From Lysobacteraceae bacterium (GTDB lineage Bacteria > Pseudomonadota > Gammaproteobacteria > Cardiobacteriales > Wohlfahrtiimonadaceae): a DNA stretch of 51,347 nucleotides. The position numbers and the translations under genes were made by a program. Location of the stretch: NCBI GenBank assembly GCA_012513365.1, contig JAAZCI010000064.1, positions 1 through 51,347 on the forward strand, written 5' to 3'. Below are positions 30,382 to 40,000 of this stretch, piece after piece (within the stretch, counting starts at the first letter, position 1; every line of letters starts with the position of its first letter). The notes under the pieces are model-generated. The model was not told the DNA's origin, did no database searches, and saw only the letters and a program-made list of their open reading frames with translations.

Positions 30382-31476
30382 ATGGCGATTCAATGTGGTA
30401 TTGTCGGATTACCGAATGTTGGTAAATCAACACTCTTTAATGCGTTGACCAATGCGGGAATCGATGCAGAAAACTATCCATTCTGTACGATCGAACCGAA
30501 CGTTGGGCGTGTTTATGTTCCCGATCCACGCATTCAGCCGCTTGTTGACATTGTTAAACCTGAGCGTGTTCAGCAAACCTATATGGATTTCGTGGATATC
30601 GCAGGGCTTGTTGCGGGCGCGTCAAAAGGGGAAGGGTTAGGTAACCAGTTCCTAGCAAACATCCGTGAAACCGATGCGATTGCTCACGTGGTTCGCTGTT
30701 TTGAAAATGATGATATCGTGCACGTTGCCGGTAAAATCGATCCGATCGCCGATATCGAGGTGATCAATACTGAGCTTGCACTTGCAGACTTATCTTCCGC
30801 TGAAAAAGGGCTTCAACGTCTTGAGCGTGTGGCAAAAGGTGGCGATAAAGAGGCGATTGCGCAAGTTGAAATTCTGCGCGATAAAGTGATTCCAACGCTT
30901 GATGAGGGCAAAAGCATTCGCTCTCTTGATCTAAGCGCGGAAGAGAAATTGTTAATTCGTGATTTCCACTTTTTAACCATCAAACCGATCATGTATATCG
31001 CAAACGTGAACGACGATGGATTTGAAAATAATTCTTTCCTTGATCGCGTTGAAGAGTATGCGAAAAATGATAACTCATTCGTAGTGCCGATTTGCGCCGC
31101 GATTGAAGCTGAAATTTCGCAACTTGAGGAAGAAGATAAGGAGATGTTCCTTGAAGATATGGGCTTTGATGAGCCGGGTCTTCACCGCGTAATTCGCGCA
31201 GGATATGCGCTTTTAAGCTTAGAAACGTACTTCACCGCAGGCGTTAAAGAAGTGCGCGCGTGGACCATTAAAAAAGGCTCAACAGCGCCTCAAGCTGCTG
31301 GTGTAATTCATACTGACTTTGAGCGCGGCTTTATCCGTGCAGAAGTGATCGCTTATGATGATTACGTGGCCTTTGGCGGCGAATCCGGTGCGAAAGAAAA
31401 AGGTAAAATGCGCTTAGAAGGAAAAGAATATATCGTGAATGATGGCGATGTAATTCACTTCCGTTTTAACGTGTAA
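30382..31476 (+). CDS. ychF: YchF, redox-regulated ribosome-associated ATPase
   Basis: Obg-family P-loop NTPase (OLA1 group) that prefers ATP over GTP and acts on ribosomes and stress responses. G1 is [10 protein letters not shown]3 is [17 protein letters not shown], and the altered G4 position reads NVND, where the family usually shows NxxE. This substitution of Asp for Glu may affect nucleotide choice. A C-terminal TGS domain ends with [10 protein letters not shown]. The 364 residues are one more than E. coli. It follows pth by 15 bases with AGAGGAAAAATT before ATG. A strong terminator follows. Confidence 0.97.
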   Translation: MAIQCGIVGLPNVGKSTLFNALTNAGIDAENYPFCTIEPNVGRVYVPDPRIQPLVDIVKPERVQQTYMDFVDIAGLVAGASKGEGLGNQFLANIRETDAIAHVVRCFENDDIVHVAGKIDPIADIEVINTELALADLSSAEKGLQRLERVAKGGDKEAIAQVEILRDKVIPTLDEGKSIRSLDLSAEEKLLIRDFHFLTIKPIMYIANVNDDGFENNSFLDRVEEYAKNDNSFVVPICAAIEAEISQLEEEDKEMFLEDMGFDEPGLHRVIRAGYALLSLETYFTAGVKEVRAWTIKKGSTAPQAAGVIHTDFERGFIRAEVIAYDDYVAFGGESGAKEKGKMRLEGKEYIVNDGDVIHFRFNV

Positions 31477-31527
31477 TCCGAATCAAAAATCATTCAATCC
31501 CCGTTTAATACAGGGATAAATTGAAAC

Positions 31528-31576
31528 GCCTTGAACGGTTCTCTTATTAAGCTAAGAGAGGGTTCAGGGCTTTTTT
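31528..31576 (+). terminator. Long Rho-independent terminator after ychF
   Basis: GCCTTGAAC (from 31528) pairs with GTTCAGGGC (to 31570), with an inner CTCTTA/TAAGAG stem, followed by TTTTTT (31571-31576). It ends the rplY-pth-ychF transcript. Confidence 0.88.
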
Positions 31577-31632
31577 ATGTCCAGTTTTATATGAAATAAA
31601 AGACGAATAAAAACACAAGATCGATAAATAAT

Positions 31633-31661
31633 TAGGCAATTACCTTTTTTCGCGCTATAGT
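31633..31661 (+). promoter_or_regulatory. Putative promoter of the 52-residue ORF
   Basis: TAGGCA (31633-31638), a 17-base spacer, and TATAGT (31656-31661) as -10. It lies 36 bases before the small ORF start and after the ychF terminator. Confidence 0.5.
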
Positions 31662-31696
31662 GAAATGGTGTTTAATAACAGAGGAACTGTGTTTGT

Positions 31697-31855
31697 ATGT
31701 GGCCACGATTAGATAAACGTCATCGTTTACCTTTAATAGCAGGGGTATTGATCTTGCTGTCGTTTATTCCATTTTTTATGGCTGAGGCTGCGCCTCAAAC
31801 AATTCTCTCCGATAATGCGCAGGCAGACACGATTTCCACGGTTGTTGAGCCATAA
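31697..31855 (+). CDS. Possible 52-residue membrane or secreted peptide
   Basis: This short ORF (ATG 31697, TAA 31853-31855) is the only coding candidate in the 485-base gap between ychF and crcB. It begins MWPRLDKRHRLP, then a hydrophobic run of about 17 residues (residues 13-29), then EAAPQ with a possible signal-peptidase site after AEA, and an acidic, Thr/Ser-rich tail. The basic-then-hydrophobic start resembles the OapA/MepM N-terminal motif of envelope proteins, here cut very short. It has a possible promoter at 31633-31661 and a strong terminator at 31888-31926. AGAGGAA lies 10 bases before ATG. It may be a real small protein, a decayed gene start, or chance. I give no function. Confidence 0.5.
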   Translation: MWPRLDKRHRLPLIAGVLILLSFIPFFMAEAAPQTILSDNAQADTISTVVEP

Positions 31856-31887
31856 TAATATCTATTCCGTATAGTTAATAAAGCGTA

Positions 31888-31926
31888 AAAAAGCTCAATT
31901 CTCAGATTATTTGAATTGAGCTTTTT
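31888..31926. terminator. Bidirectional terminator between the small ORF and crcB
   Basis: AAAAAGCTCAATT (31888-31900) pairs with AATTGAGCTTTTT (31914-31926), a 13-bp stem. T tracts lie on both ends, so it can serve the rightward small ORF and the leftward crcB. Confidence 0.88.
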
Positions 31927-31961
31927 GTATTTAAGTGTTTAAAAAACAGTTGATTTCTAAG

Positions 31962-32339
31962 TTAAGAAAAGCACGATTTAGCGAGCCAAAATCCGAAAAG
32001 CGTTGCACTGACAGAGCCCACTAAATGCATTAAAGCGACGGTTCCCGCAAGAGCGATCTGGCCAGTTGTGAGATGCTCCATCACTTCCAATGAAAAGGTT
32101 GAAAAGGTGGTAAGCCCGCCGCAAAAACCGGTGATTAACAGCAGTTTTAACAGAGAGTGTTCGCTGTGAGCGGTAAAATAATAGGCCAGCATCCCGATGA
32201 GTAATCCGCCCAAAAGATTGACGCTGAGCGTGCCTAGCACAAAGGGAAGATCGGCTCTACTTTGCCAAAGAGTGATGCCGTAGCGAAGCGCACCCCCGAT
32301 GGCAGAGCCGAGCGCGACTACCAAAACATTAATAATCAT
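31962..32339 (-). CDS. crcB: CrcB/Fluc fluoride ion channel
   Basis: Dual-topology membrane channel that lets fluoride leave the cell. Four membrane segments are visible in 125 residues. Signatures are GSAIGGALRYG, LSVNLLGGLLIGM with the conserved Asn, and GFCGGLTTFSTFSLEV with the TFSTF track of fluoride-contacting Phe residues. It lies 6 bases after the dipeptidase gene, in the same leftward unit. I saw no fluoride riboswitch in the 145 bases before that gene. A single crcB copy fits a homodimeric channel. Confidence 0.94.
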   Translation of the reverse strand: MIINVLVVALGSAIGGALRYGITLWQSRADLPFVLGTLSVNLLGGLLIGMLAYYFTAHSEHSLLKLLLITGFCGGLTTFSTFSLEVMEHLTTGQIALAGTVALMHLVGSVSATLFGFWLAKSCFS

Positions 32340-32345
32340 TGAGGA

Positions 32346-32924
32346 TCACCGCAGGTTTTCCCAATCATATTCATTGACGCCTAACCATTCATCGTCAACA
32401 AGCGGATAGGTTTCGCGCGCTTTAAAGAGCTGATAATGCCACCATTCGTGCTGATAATTATCAAAGCCGGCGTTGGTCATAATGCCAAGCAAGATGAGGC
32501 GATTACGCTGCGCTTCACGGCTCACTTCATAATTATAGTGCCACGATTTTGGATCAAAACTATCAAAGGGCGTGCCCATATCGAGGATCTCACCGGTCTT
32601 TTTATCTGCAAGAGTTAGATCGATGGCAACCCCGCGAGAGTGGGGCGAACCGCGATGAGGATCGGCTAAAAAGTTAGGGTCAGGGGTATGGGACCAGAGG
32701 ACAAACTGCGCTTTAGGCGGACGATACGCATCGTAAATGATAAACTGTAACCCTAAATTATCCGCTTGTTCAATTGCATGATTGAGCATTTTTTCCGCAT
32801 CGGGATGGAGAAAACAGCGGGGCGTTTGGTAGATCGGTTTGCCAGTAAAATTACGCTCATCGGCATAGTGAAGTTCGATTTTCACTGGGTGAGAACGTTC
32901 GGTAATTTCAACTAAAGACGTCAT
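32346..32924 (-). CDS. ddpX: D-Ala-D-Ala dipeptidase, DdpX/VanX family
   Basis: Zinc peptidase of family M15D that splits D-alanyl-D-alanine. The residues of the family are all visible: Arg68 in YDAYRPP, His95 and Asp102 in HSRGVAIDL, Glu160 and His163 in EWWHY. The 192 residues match VanX and DdpX. There is no signal peptide, so it should act in the cytoplasm, where chromosomal homologues recycle peptidoglycan dipeptide. No vancomycin resistance genes (vanH, vanA) are near, and in a Gram-negative it should not be read as a resistance gene. It is co-transcribed with crcB. Confidence 0.9.
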   Translation of the reverse strand: MTSLVEITERSHPVKIELHYADERNFTGKPIYQTPRCFLHPDAEKMLNHAIEQADNLGLQFIIYDAYRPPKAQFVLWSHTPDPNFLADPHRGSPHSRGVAIDLTLADKKTGEILDMGTPFDSFDPKSWHYNYEVSREAQRNRLILLGIMTNAGFDNYQHEWWHYQLFKARETYPLVDDEWLGVNEYDWENLR

Positions 32925-33069
32925 GAAGCCTCACAAATTATCTGGTTAAGAGAGGTTTATGATGTGGCAAAACGGGAAAAACTTCAAGGGATGGGGCGGA
33001 TTTCTTTAGATAGAGGAATCAGAGGCCACGATTTTAAGTAAGCTCATGAAGATGAGCAAGTAATACGAT

Positions 33070-33618
33070 ATGATGCAACAGAAACATGTGCCGATCGATG
33101 GGACGGCACTCCATTTTAAGCCCATCAGTGAGGCGGAATTAGAGCCTCTGTTTGCCCTTTGGTCGTGTCCGAGTGTCGGGAAATATATGAATACGGAGCT
33201 CTACACTACCTTCGATGAAGTGCGCACGATGATCCGCTATTTTCAGCAGGCGCCGGAGGTGATTGGTAGTAGCCGGTATGCGATCTATTATGGCGATATC
33301 GTGATTGGTAGTTGCGGATTTGATCATTATTCGAAATGGGATCACCGCATTGAGATTGGCTATGAGCTGCTTAAAACATGGTGGGGGCAGGGGCTTGGCT
33401 CTGAGGTGGTGCGCCAAATGGTGCGTTATGCAAGGCGTGAGCTTAATTGCCACCGCATTGAGGCGCTGGTGCATCCAAAAAACAGACGTTCCATCGCCCT
33501 TTTAAAGCATCAGGGATTTATCGAGGAAGCCTGCCTTCATGATTACGAAAAGATCGCGGAAGGTGAATTTTCCGATATACTACTCTTTGCAAAAATATGT
33601 GATGAAGAGGAGATGTAA
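33070..33618 (+). CDS. GNAT N-acetyltransferase, RimJ/RimL type
   Basis: Acetyl-CoA-dependent acetyltransferase of 182 residues. The CoA-binding motif A is [17 protein letters not shown], and motif B carries [18 protein letters not shown] with the helix typical of RimJ/RimL and spermidine/protein acetylators. The first beta strands match the group that acetylates ribosomal or other N-termini, but the substrate cannot be read. The ATG is weakly placed: no clear Shine-Dalgarno precedes MMQQ. It is 5 bases before ung, with which it probably shares a transcript. Confidence 0.85.
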   Translation: MMQQKHVPIDGTALHFKPISEAELEPLFALWSCPSVGKYMNTELYTTFDEVRTMIRYFQQAPEVIGSSRYAIYYGDIVIGSCGFDHYSKWDHRIEIGYELLKTWWGQGLGSEVVRQMVRYARRELNCHRIEALVHPKNRRSIALLKHQGFIEEACLHDYEKIAEGEFSDILLFAKICDEEEM

Positions 33619-33623
33619 CGGGT

Positions 33624-34289
33624 ATGACAGATTGGAAGTCGATCATTCAAGACGAGGCAAAAAAACCTTATTATCAAGCGATGCGCGAATTTGTACAACG
33701 CGAGCGTGATGCAGGGAAGATCATCTTTCCCAAAGATGAGTGGGTCTATAATGCGCTCTCAGTAACCCCTTTTAATGAGGTAAAAGTGGTGATTTTGGGG
33801 CAAGACCCGTATCACGGTGAGGGGCAAGCGCACGGGCTCGCATTTTCGGTGCAAAAGGGAATTCTGCCGCCGCCATCACTGCGCAATATTTATCAGACGC
33901 TCAAACATGAATACCCTGAGTTTAATATTCCGAGTCACGGCAATTTAATGGAGTGGGCAGAGCAGGGTGTGCTTCTTTTAAACACTGTTTTGACAGTGGA
34001 GAAATCAAAGGCTCATTCCCATGCAAAAATTGGCTGGGAAACGCTGACTGATCGCCTGATTTCTGAGCTCAATGAGAAACGCGAACAGTTAGTATTTGTA
34101 TTATGGGGCGCACACGCACAGAAAAAAGGGGCAAAAATCGACCGAAATCGCCACCTGGTGTTGACCTCGGTACATCCCTCCCCGTTGTCAGCCTATCGCG
34201 GATTTTTTGAGTGTGGGCATTTTACAAAAACCAATCAATATCTTGTGGAGCACGGCCTTTCACCGATTGATTGGTCGATTCGCGCTTAA
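33624..34289 (+). CDS. ung: Ung, uracil-DNA glycosylase (family 1)
   Basis: Removes uracil from DNA and so prevents C-to-T mutations. The catalytic Asp61 and water-activating motif lie in [29 protein letters not shown] near the C terminus carries the catalytic His and the Leu-loop-like segment. The 221 residues are normal for the family. The gene follows the GNAT gene, and its end is 7 bases from the end of the convergent dacA-like gene, leaving no room for a normal terminator. Confidence 0.97.
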   Translation: MTDWKSIIQDEAKKPYYQAMREFVQRERDAGKIIFPKDEWVYNALSVTPFNEVKVVILGQDPYHGEGQAHGLAFSVQKGILPPPSLRNIYQTLKHEYPEFNIPSHGNLMEWAEQGVLLLNTVLTVEKSKAHSHAKIGWETLTDRLISELNEKREQLVFVLWGAHAQKKGAKIDRNRHLVLTSVHPSPLSAYRGFFECGHFTKTNQYLVEHGLSPIDWSIRA

Positions 34290-34296
34290 TTCACGC

Positions 34297-35556
34297 TTAA
34301 TTTACCGATGGATTTCTCACCACAAAACACGATGAGCGATAGCTTTTTAACAGCTCGCAGGTGCTATGGGCTTCGGTATTGGAAAAGCCGGTGAGCCACA
34401 CTTTATATAGCCCGCCTTCATGAACGATCGAGATGCGATTAATCCCGGTACGGCGCTCCGTTAAACGCGCTTGGTTTTGGGCATCTTGATAGTGGGTAAA
34501 TGCGCCCACTTGAACCGCATCGCCGGTGAGGAGCTCTTGGCGTTTAGCGATCTGCTGTTTCGTTGGAGCGGGGTTTGATTGCGGTTTTGCCGCAAGCTTA
34601 ATCTGTGGACTTGGCTCAAATTTAGGCGTTTTAGATTTTACATCGCGGAGCACAGTTTTATCGCTATTCACGCCTTTACGCGGGGTAAACAGTACCGTTT
34701 GATCCATCACCACGGCATAATCGATTTGTTGGCGATATTGGCGCACCGGTGCAAAACTTTCCGTTAACAGCGATTCCATAATTCCATCACGTTCTTTAGT
34801 ATTTCGACCGCCTAAAACCACTGCAAAGACGCGTTTACGCCCCTTTTTAGCACTCGATAATAGATTTGATCCCGATTTGCGGATGTAACCGGTTTTTAAA
34901 CCATCGGCGCCGGGAAACGTTTTGGTAATTTGGTTGTGCGATTTGTGGGTAATCCCACCATAGCTGACGGTTTCGGTGGAAAAATAATCGTAATATTTAG
35001 GAAAATGCTCATAGATGGCAATGCCAAGCGTGGCAAGGTCGCGAGCGGTGGTAACTTGTTCCGCGTGGAAAAGCCCATGAGGATTGCGGAATGTGGTGTT
35101 GTGCATGCCGAGCTGTTTTGCTTTCTGGTTCATGCGTTTTACAAACTCTTTTTCAGAGCCGGCAAGGGTTTCGGCAACGGCAACGGCAACGTCATTGGCC
35201 GATTTTACAATAAGCGCATCGATGGCAAGCTTCATCGAGATGGAATCTCCCGCTTTGACCCCAAGTTTTGAGGGCTCAGTACTTGCGGCATAGGCGGAAA
35301 ATTTCACTGGTGTTTTGAGGTTAATTTTCTTTTTCTTAAGATCTTCAAAAACGAGATAGAGCGTCATCACTTTGGTAATCGAGGCCGGATAACGCGGTTC
35401 ATCGGCGCTATGCTCATAGAGAACGCGTTTTGTTTTATGCTCGACCACATAGGCGGAAAAACCCGTGCTTGCCATAGCAAGCGAGGTAAGAATAAGAAAC
35501 GCAAGGAGCATTAAAACGCCTTGCGCGAGAAAAGTTGTACGGTGTTGAATTCGCAT
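34297..35556 (-). CDS. D-Ala-D-Ala carboxypeptidase (PBP5/DacA type) with C-terminal SPOR domain
   Basis: Periplasmic serine peptidase of family S11 that trims the fifth residue of peptidoglycan stem peptides. A signal peptide (residues 1-29, cut after AMA) precedes the catalytic domain. The active-site set is SITK (Ser59, Lys62), SAN (119-121) and KTG (221-223). The usual PBP5 C-terminal beta domain and amphipathic anchor are not seen. Instead, after a Pro/Lys linker, residues about 345-415 form a SPOR domain (AVQVGAFTHYQDAQ, GLYKVWLTGF). SPOR domains bind denuded glycan at the division septum, which suggests septal targeting. It follows the M17 peptidase by 9 bases, probably in one transcript. 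Confidence 0.88.
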   Translation of the reverse strand: MRIQHRTTFLAQGVLMLLAFLILTSLAMASTGFSAYVVEHKTKRVLYEHSADEPRYPASITKVMTLYLVFEDLKKKKINLKTPVKFSAYAASTEPSKLGVKAGDSISMKLAIDALIVKSANDVAVAVAETLAGSEKEFVKRMNQKAKQLGMHNTTFRNPHGLFHAEQVTTARDLATLGIAIYEHFPKYYDYFSTETVSYGGITHKSHNQITKTFPGADGLKTGYIRKSGSNLLSSAKKGRKRVFAVVLGGRNTKERDGIMESLLTESFAPVRQYRQQIDYAVVMDQTVLFTPRKGVNSDKTVLRDVKSKTPKFEPSPQIKLAAKPQSNPAPTKQQIAKRQELLTGDAVQVGAFTHYQDAQNQARLTERRTGINRISIVHEGGLYKVWLTGFSNTEAHSTCELLKSYRSSCFVVRNPSVN

Positions 35557-35565
35557 AGGTTTTAC

Positions 35566-36948
35566 TTATACTTCGTGTCGAAAATAGTCTAAAATGCCGT
35601 GATATGCCGCGCGAAGACCCATTGCTTCACCGCCTTCAGGGCGACCTGTCCGGTTACGGATATTCCAAGCCATCACATCAATATGGGCAAATGGTTTGGT
35701 TTTGTCTACAAAACTTTCTAAAAAGAGGGCTGCGGTAATTGCGCCACCTTGTGGTACAGACGCGGAATTAACAAGGTCCACGGTTTTCGATTCGATCCAT
35801 GCGCGATAGGGCGAATGGAGCGGCATCGGCCACATTAAATCGGAGAGTTCGCGACTCTTTTTAGTTAAAGACTGCGTCAGTGTATCATTGTTTGAGAAAA
35901 GAGCGGGAACTTCCGGTCCGAGAGCTACGCGGGCTGAGCCGGTGAGGGTCGCAAAATTAAGGAGCGCATCATACTTTTTTTCCGTTGCGTAGGCGAGTGC
36001 GTCGGCTAGCACTAATCGGCCTTCAGCATCGGTATTATCAATCTCAACGGTAAGACCATTACGCGCTTTGACAATATCAGAGGGGCGCATTGAGCGATCA
36101 GACACCGCATTTTCGGCGATGGGAATTAAGAGGCGAATTGCAAGCGGTGCTTCATTTTCAATGAGCCATTTTGCAAGGGCCATCGCATGAGCCGCGCCGC
36201 CCATATCCTTTTTCATCAGGCGCATGCCCGATGAAGGTTTAAGGTCAAGTCCGCCGGTATCAAAGGTGATGCCTTTACCGACGAGTGTTAGTTTCGGGTG
36301 ATTATCAAAGTCACCATAGGTGATCTCAACAAGACGCGGATTATATTTACTGCCAGCACCGACGGTGTAGATGAGCGGGAAATTATTTTTTAAGAGCGCT
36401 TCACCGACGATTTCAGTCTGTTTAACCGGAAGACCACTAAATTGGGCGCGGATTTCAGCAGAAAAATTATCCGGCGTTAAACTATTGGGTGGCTCATTAA
36501 TAAGATCGCGCACCAGATAATGAGCGGAGATCGCGCGGTAAAGACGGGCTTTCATCGCAGGATCGATCAAAAATCTCACCGCCTTGTCGTCCGATTTTTT
36601 ATACCGGTCGTAACGATAAGCTCCAAGCGCGTAGCCCAATAAAAGTTCGAAGGTGTTATCGAGATCATCTTTTAAGAGATAATTTCCTGCAGGAAGCGCT
36701 TTGTAGAGATTTCCAAGCGTAAAGAGCGGTTCATCGCGATTGTCACCGACGACAACGCCGGCAAGTTTTCCGCTCTCATTGGGAACTAGCCAGCTGTCAC
36801 TCGGCGCCGGCTTCTCCTTTTTATAGCGTTCTTTTATCCAATTGGTAATAAAGGTGTTCGGGTGACTGAAGGCGGAATTTACAATTCGAACGGGAATTGC
36901 ATTTGTCGCCTGAGTTGTAAAAAGCGCTTCAATCATCGTGGTATCCAT
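35566..36948 (-). CDS. Leucyl aminopeptidase family protein (M17)
   Basis: Two-metal aminopeptidase of the PepA/PepB superfamily, 460 residues. The catalytic core is visible: LVGKGITFDTGGLDLKPS holds the first Lys and Asp metal ligands, KKDMGGAAHA a further Asp, and NTDAEGRLVLADAL the signature with Asp and Glu. The N-terminal domain is shorter than in E. coli PepA (503), and it is not a close match to PepB, so I leave the symbol open. RBS AAGGAA stands six bases before ATG 36948. It follows ftsK by 72 bases without an obvious terminator and precedes the SPOR-carboxypeptidase. Confidence 0.9.
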   Translation of the reverse strand: MDTTMIEALFTTQATNAIPVRIVNSAFSHPNTFITNWIKERYKKEKPAPSDSWLVPNESGKLAGVVVGDNRDEPLFTLGNLYKALPAGNYLLKDDLDNTFELLLGYALGAYRYDRYKKSDDKAVRFLIDPAMKARLYRAISAHYLVRDLINEPPNSLTPDNFSAEIRAQFSGLPVKQTEIVGEALLKNNFPLIYTVGAGSKYNPRLVEITYGDFDNHPKLTLVGKGITFDTGGLDLKPSSGMRLMKKDMGGAAHAMALAKWLIENEAPLAIRLLIPIAENAVSDRSMRPSDIVKARNGLTVEIDNTDAEGRLVLADALAYATEKKYDALLNFATLTGSARVALGPEVPALFSNNDTLTQSLTKKSRELSDLMWPMPLHSPYRAWIESKTVDLVNSASVPQGGAITAALFLESFVDKTKPFAHIDVMAWNIRNRTGRPEGGEAMGLRAAYHGILDYFRHEV

Positions 36949-37020
36949 CTAAGTTCCTTTTTAATCGTGTTTCTGTTTGATCTTATCGGTTGTCGGAGTA
37001 TTAACAAGCGGCAAGCGGGA

Positions 37021-40000
37021 TTAATCATCGCTAAAGGCTTTGATTAAAATATCGCGATTGCCATTGCCTAAATCTTCTGAAATAAAGCCAAGGCTCTCCA
37101 TCTCTTCGATCATTCGAGCCGCTCGTTGGTAGCCAACTCGTAGACGTCTTTGCACATAGGAGATGCTCGCGCGCTGCGATTCCACAACGATTTTTACCGC
37201 CTCATCAAAGAGAGGATCTTTACTATCATCGGGCGCAGCAACGCCGGCCGCTTCTTCGGAGAGTCCCGGAATTGGTTCCGTCGGTTCCCGTAGAATTTCT
37301 TCGATATAATCGGCGGGGCCGGTCTGTTTTAAGAATTCCACAATGCGATTGACCTCATGGTCATCAACAAATGCGCCATGAATCCGAATCGGTTGCGGGA
37401 GTCCCGGTGGAAGATAGAGCATATCTCCGTGGCCAAGCAGTGTTTCAGCCCCTTGCTGGTCTAAAATAGTGCGTGAATCGATGCGACTTGAGACTTGGAA
37501 CGCGATCCGCGAGGGGATGTTGGCTTTAATCAGTCCCGTGATTACATCAACCGATGGGCGCTGTGTCGCTAAAATAAGGTGAATTCCTGATGCGCGGGCT
37601 TTTTGGGCAAGGCGCGCAATAAGCTCCTCACATTTTTTCCCAACAAGCATCATCATATCGGCAAATTCATCGATCACAATGACGATAAAGGGTAATGGCT
37701 CAAGCGTCGGTGGAAGTGAATAGTCAGAAACTTCATTTTGACGATTCCACGTTGGATCGATAAGCGGTTGGCCCGCATCGATCGCATCTTGCACTTTTTT
37801 GTTATAGCCGGCAATGTTACGCACTTTTAGCTGACTCATGAGCTGATAACGGCGCTCCATTTCAGCAACACACCAACGAAGGGCATTCGCCGATTCATTC
37901 ATATCAGTGACGACCGGCGCTAATAGATGAGGTATCTCATTATAGACCGAGAGTTCGAGCATTTTTGGGTCGATCAGAATGAGGCGAAGTTCTTCAGGGC
38001 GCGCTTTATAAAGAAGGCTCAAGAGCATCGTATTGATCCCAACCGATTTCCCCGAACCAGTCGTTCCTGCAACGAGTAGATGGGGCATTTTCGCAAGGTT
38101 TGCGACAACGTGATTGCCGGAGGTATCTTTCCCGAGAATCATCGTAAGCGGGTGAGTTGCTTCCCTGTAAACCTCTGAGGTGAGGCCATCTTTAAAGTAG
38201 ACGGTTTCACGATTTTTGTTTGGAATTTCAAGGCCGACATACGGTTTTCCCGGAATAATATCCACTACACGAACGCGGGTTACCGATAAAAGACGCGCGA
38301 TATCTTTCTCAAGATTGTTGATCTGCGCGACTTTTACGCCCGGGGCAAGATCAAGCTCAAAACAGGTAATTACAGGGCCTGGCTCGATATTTTCCACTTT
38401 GACGCCAACATTAAAGTTCTTAAGCTGAGTTTCAATCAATTCAGCCATATCAAGCAATTCGTCATCGTCGTAAGCGGTAGTGTGCGGGGGCGGATCGCCT
38501 AATAGATCCGGTGATGGAAGTTGGCCTGCCATCGGATAGACTTTCGCTTTCTCTTTAGGAATTGGCATGCCTGAACGAGGATCGACCTCAAAGCCATCAA
38601 ATTGTGATGGCGGCGCAAATCCTTCGACGTGAACCGGTTGTGGACGGGTAGGACTTGGCGCGGGATCTGAGTAAGGCACCTCAAAGTCAGGCTCATCATC
38701 AAAGGTGGGTTCATTCTCAAAATGAGGCGCGTTATCCGGCGCAACATTTAAAGAGGGCTCGTTAAAGGAAGGCTCACTAAAGGGATCATCGCCGAAGGCA
38801 TTATTAAAGGCAGAGTCATCGAAGGTTGGCGCGAAGTCGTCGCCATCGTCCTCGTCGGCGCTCTCATTAGCCTCAGTGGGGAGATCAAGTTCTGCAAGGG
38901 CACTCGCATACTCTTCATCAAATGAGGGTTCGCGATTAAAGTTTGGCTCATCATCCAAATTGAGAATAGTAGGTTCCGAATTATCCACTGAAAACTCAGG
39001 CTCATCCTCTTCTAAATTAAGCGTAAAAGCGGGAGTGATCGGTTTGCTTTGATGAGGCGTGTAATTGAATGACTCATCGATCGGCTTATTGATTGATTCA
39101 TTGATTGACTCATCAATTTGTGGCGTGAGTTTTTCAGCACTAAACGCAGGGGTCTCAAATGCTGGTGTTTCAAAGCTCATCGCCGGTTCAATTGGCGCGT
39201 CAAAATCAGGTGCTTCAAACTCAAACGAATCCTCAAGCGAGCGCATTTTGGGCGCGCTGTCGAGTTCGATATCGCCATCTGCGCTAAAGGGGATTTCGTC
39301 GATCACCTCAATGGTCGGTCCTTGCGAATCGCCATTGATGAAATCATTCATAAAGCGCTGCGTATCAGGCGATTCTAAGTACGCAAGATGTGGGTTGTGC
39401 TCAGGATTTGAGTGATTGGATGTAGCGGTAAAATTGCTGACCGGTGCGTTTGCACTTGGTGTATGGGATTGATTATCGGCATTACTTCGAACAGGCGTCG
39501 TTGCGCTATTGCTCACCACAGGCTGAGTTGGGGCAGGGGCATCATTGGCCCAGCGGTTAATCTCTAAGACCGTTTTGGTGGTATCGGGTTCATCAATAAT
39601 GCTTGACGTTCCGCCCGGGTGGCGGTGATTTTGCATAATGCTCGGAAGATCTTGAGGCGGTTCGTATGAAGGCTCGTGTACTTCTTCGGGCATCGTTTGA
39701 GCAGGTTGTTTTTGTTTAGGTAGCATCGCCATCGCCGGGATTTTATGCTCGGTTCCAGATGATTTTTCAGTCTGCTCTTTATGGGCGGACGCTTTTACAC
39801 CACCAATGGTGGGGCGTGAGACTTCCGGTGCAGGTTCATCAGTTTTGGTAGTTTCGTTAGGCGTTGTAGTGCTTGTCTCTTCCGAACTTAAAGATTCAGA
39901 CGAAAATTGAGGTTCTTGCTTAAGATCGGCAAAGGGATCGAAGGGCGCGTTGGAATCGGTCGTTTCCGTAGTTTCAGGCGCGGTTTTACGGGCTTTCCCT

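Noticed and set aside
32346-32924. VanX-like vancomycin resistance gene
   Set aside because: No vanH, vanA or regulator genes nearby and the organism appears Gram-negative; a chromosomal dipeptide-recycling role is more likely.
32925-33069. Fluoride riboswitch or small gene in the gap between the ddpX-like and GNAT genes
   Set aside because: No riboswitch-like conserved core was seen and only a 15-codon frame at 32962 without support.
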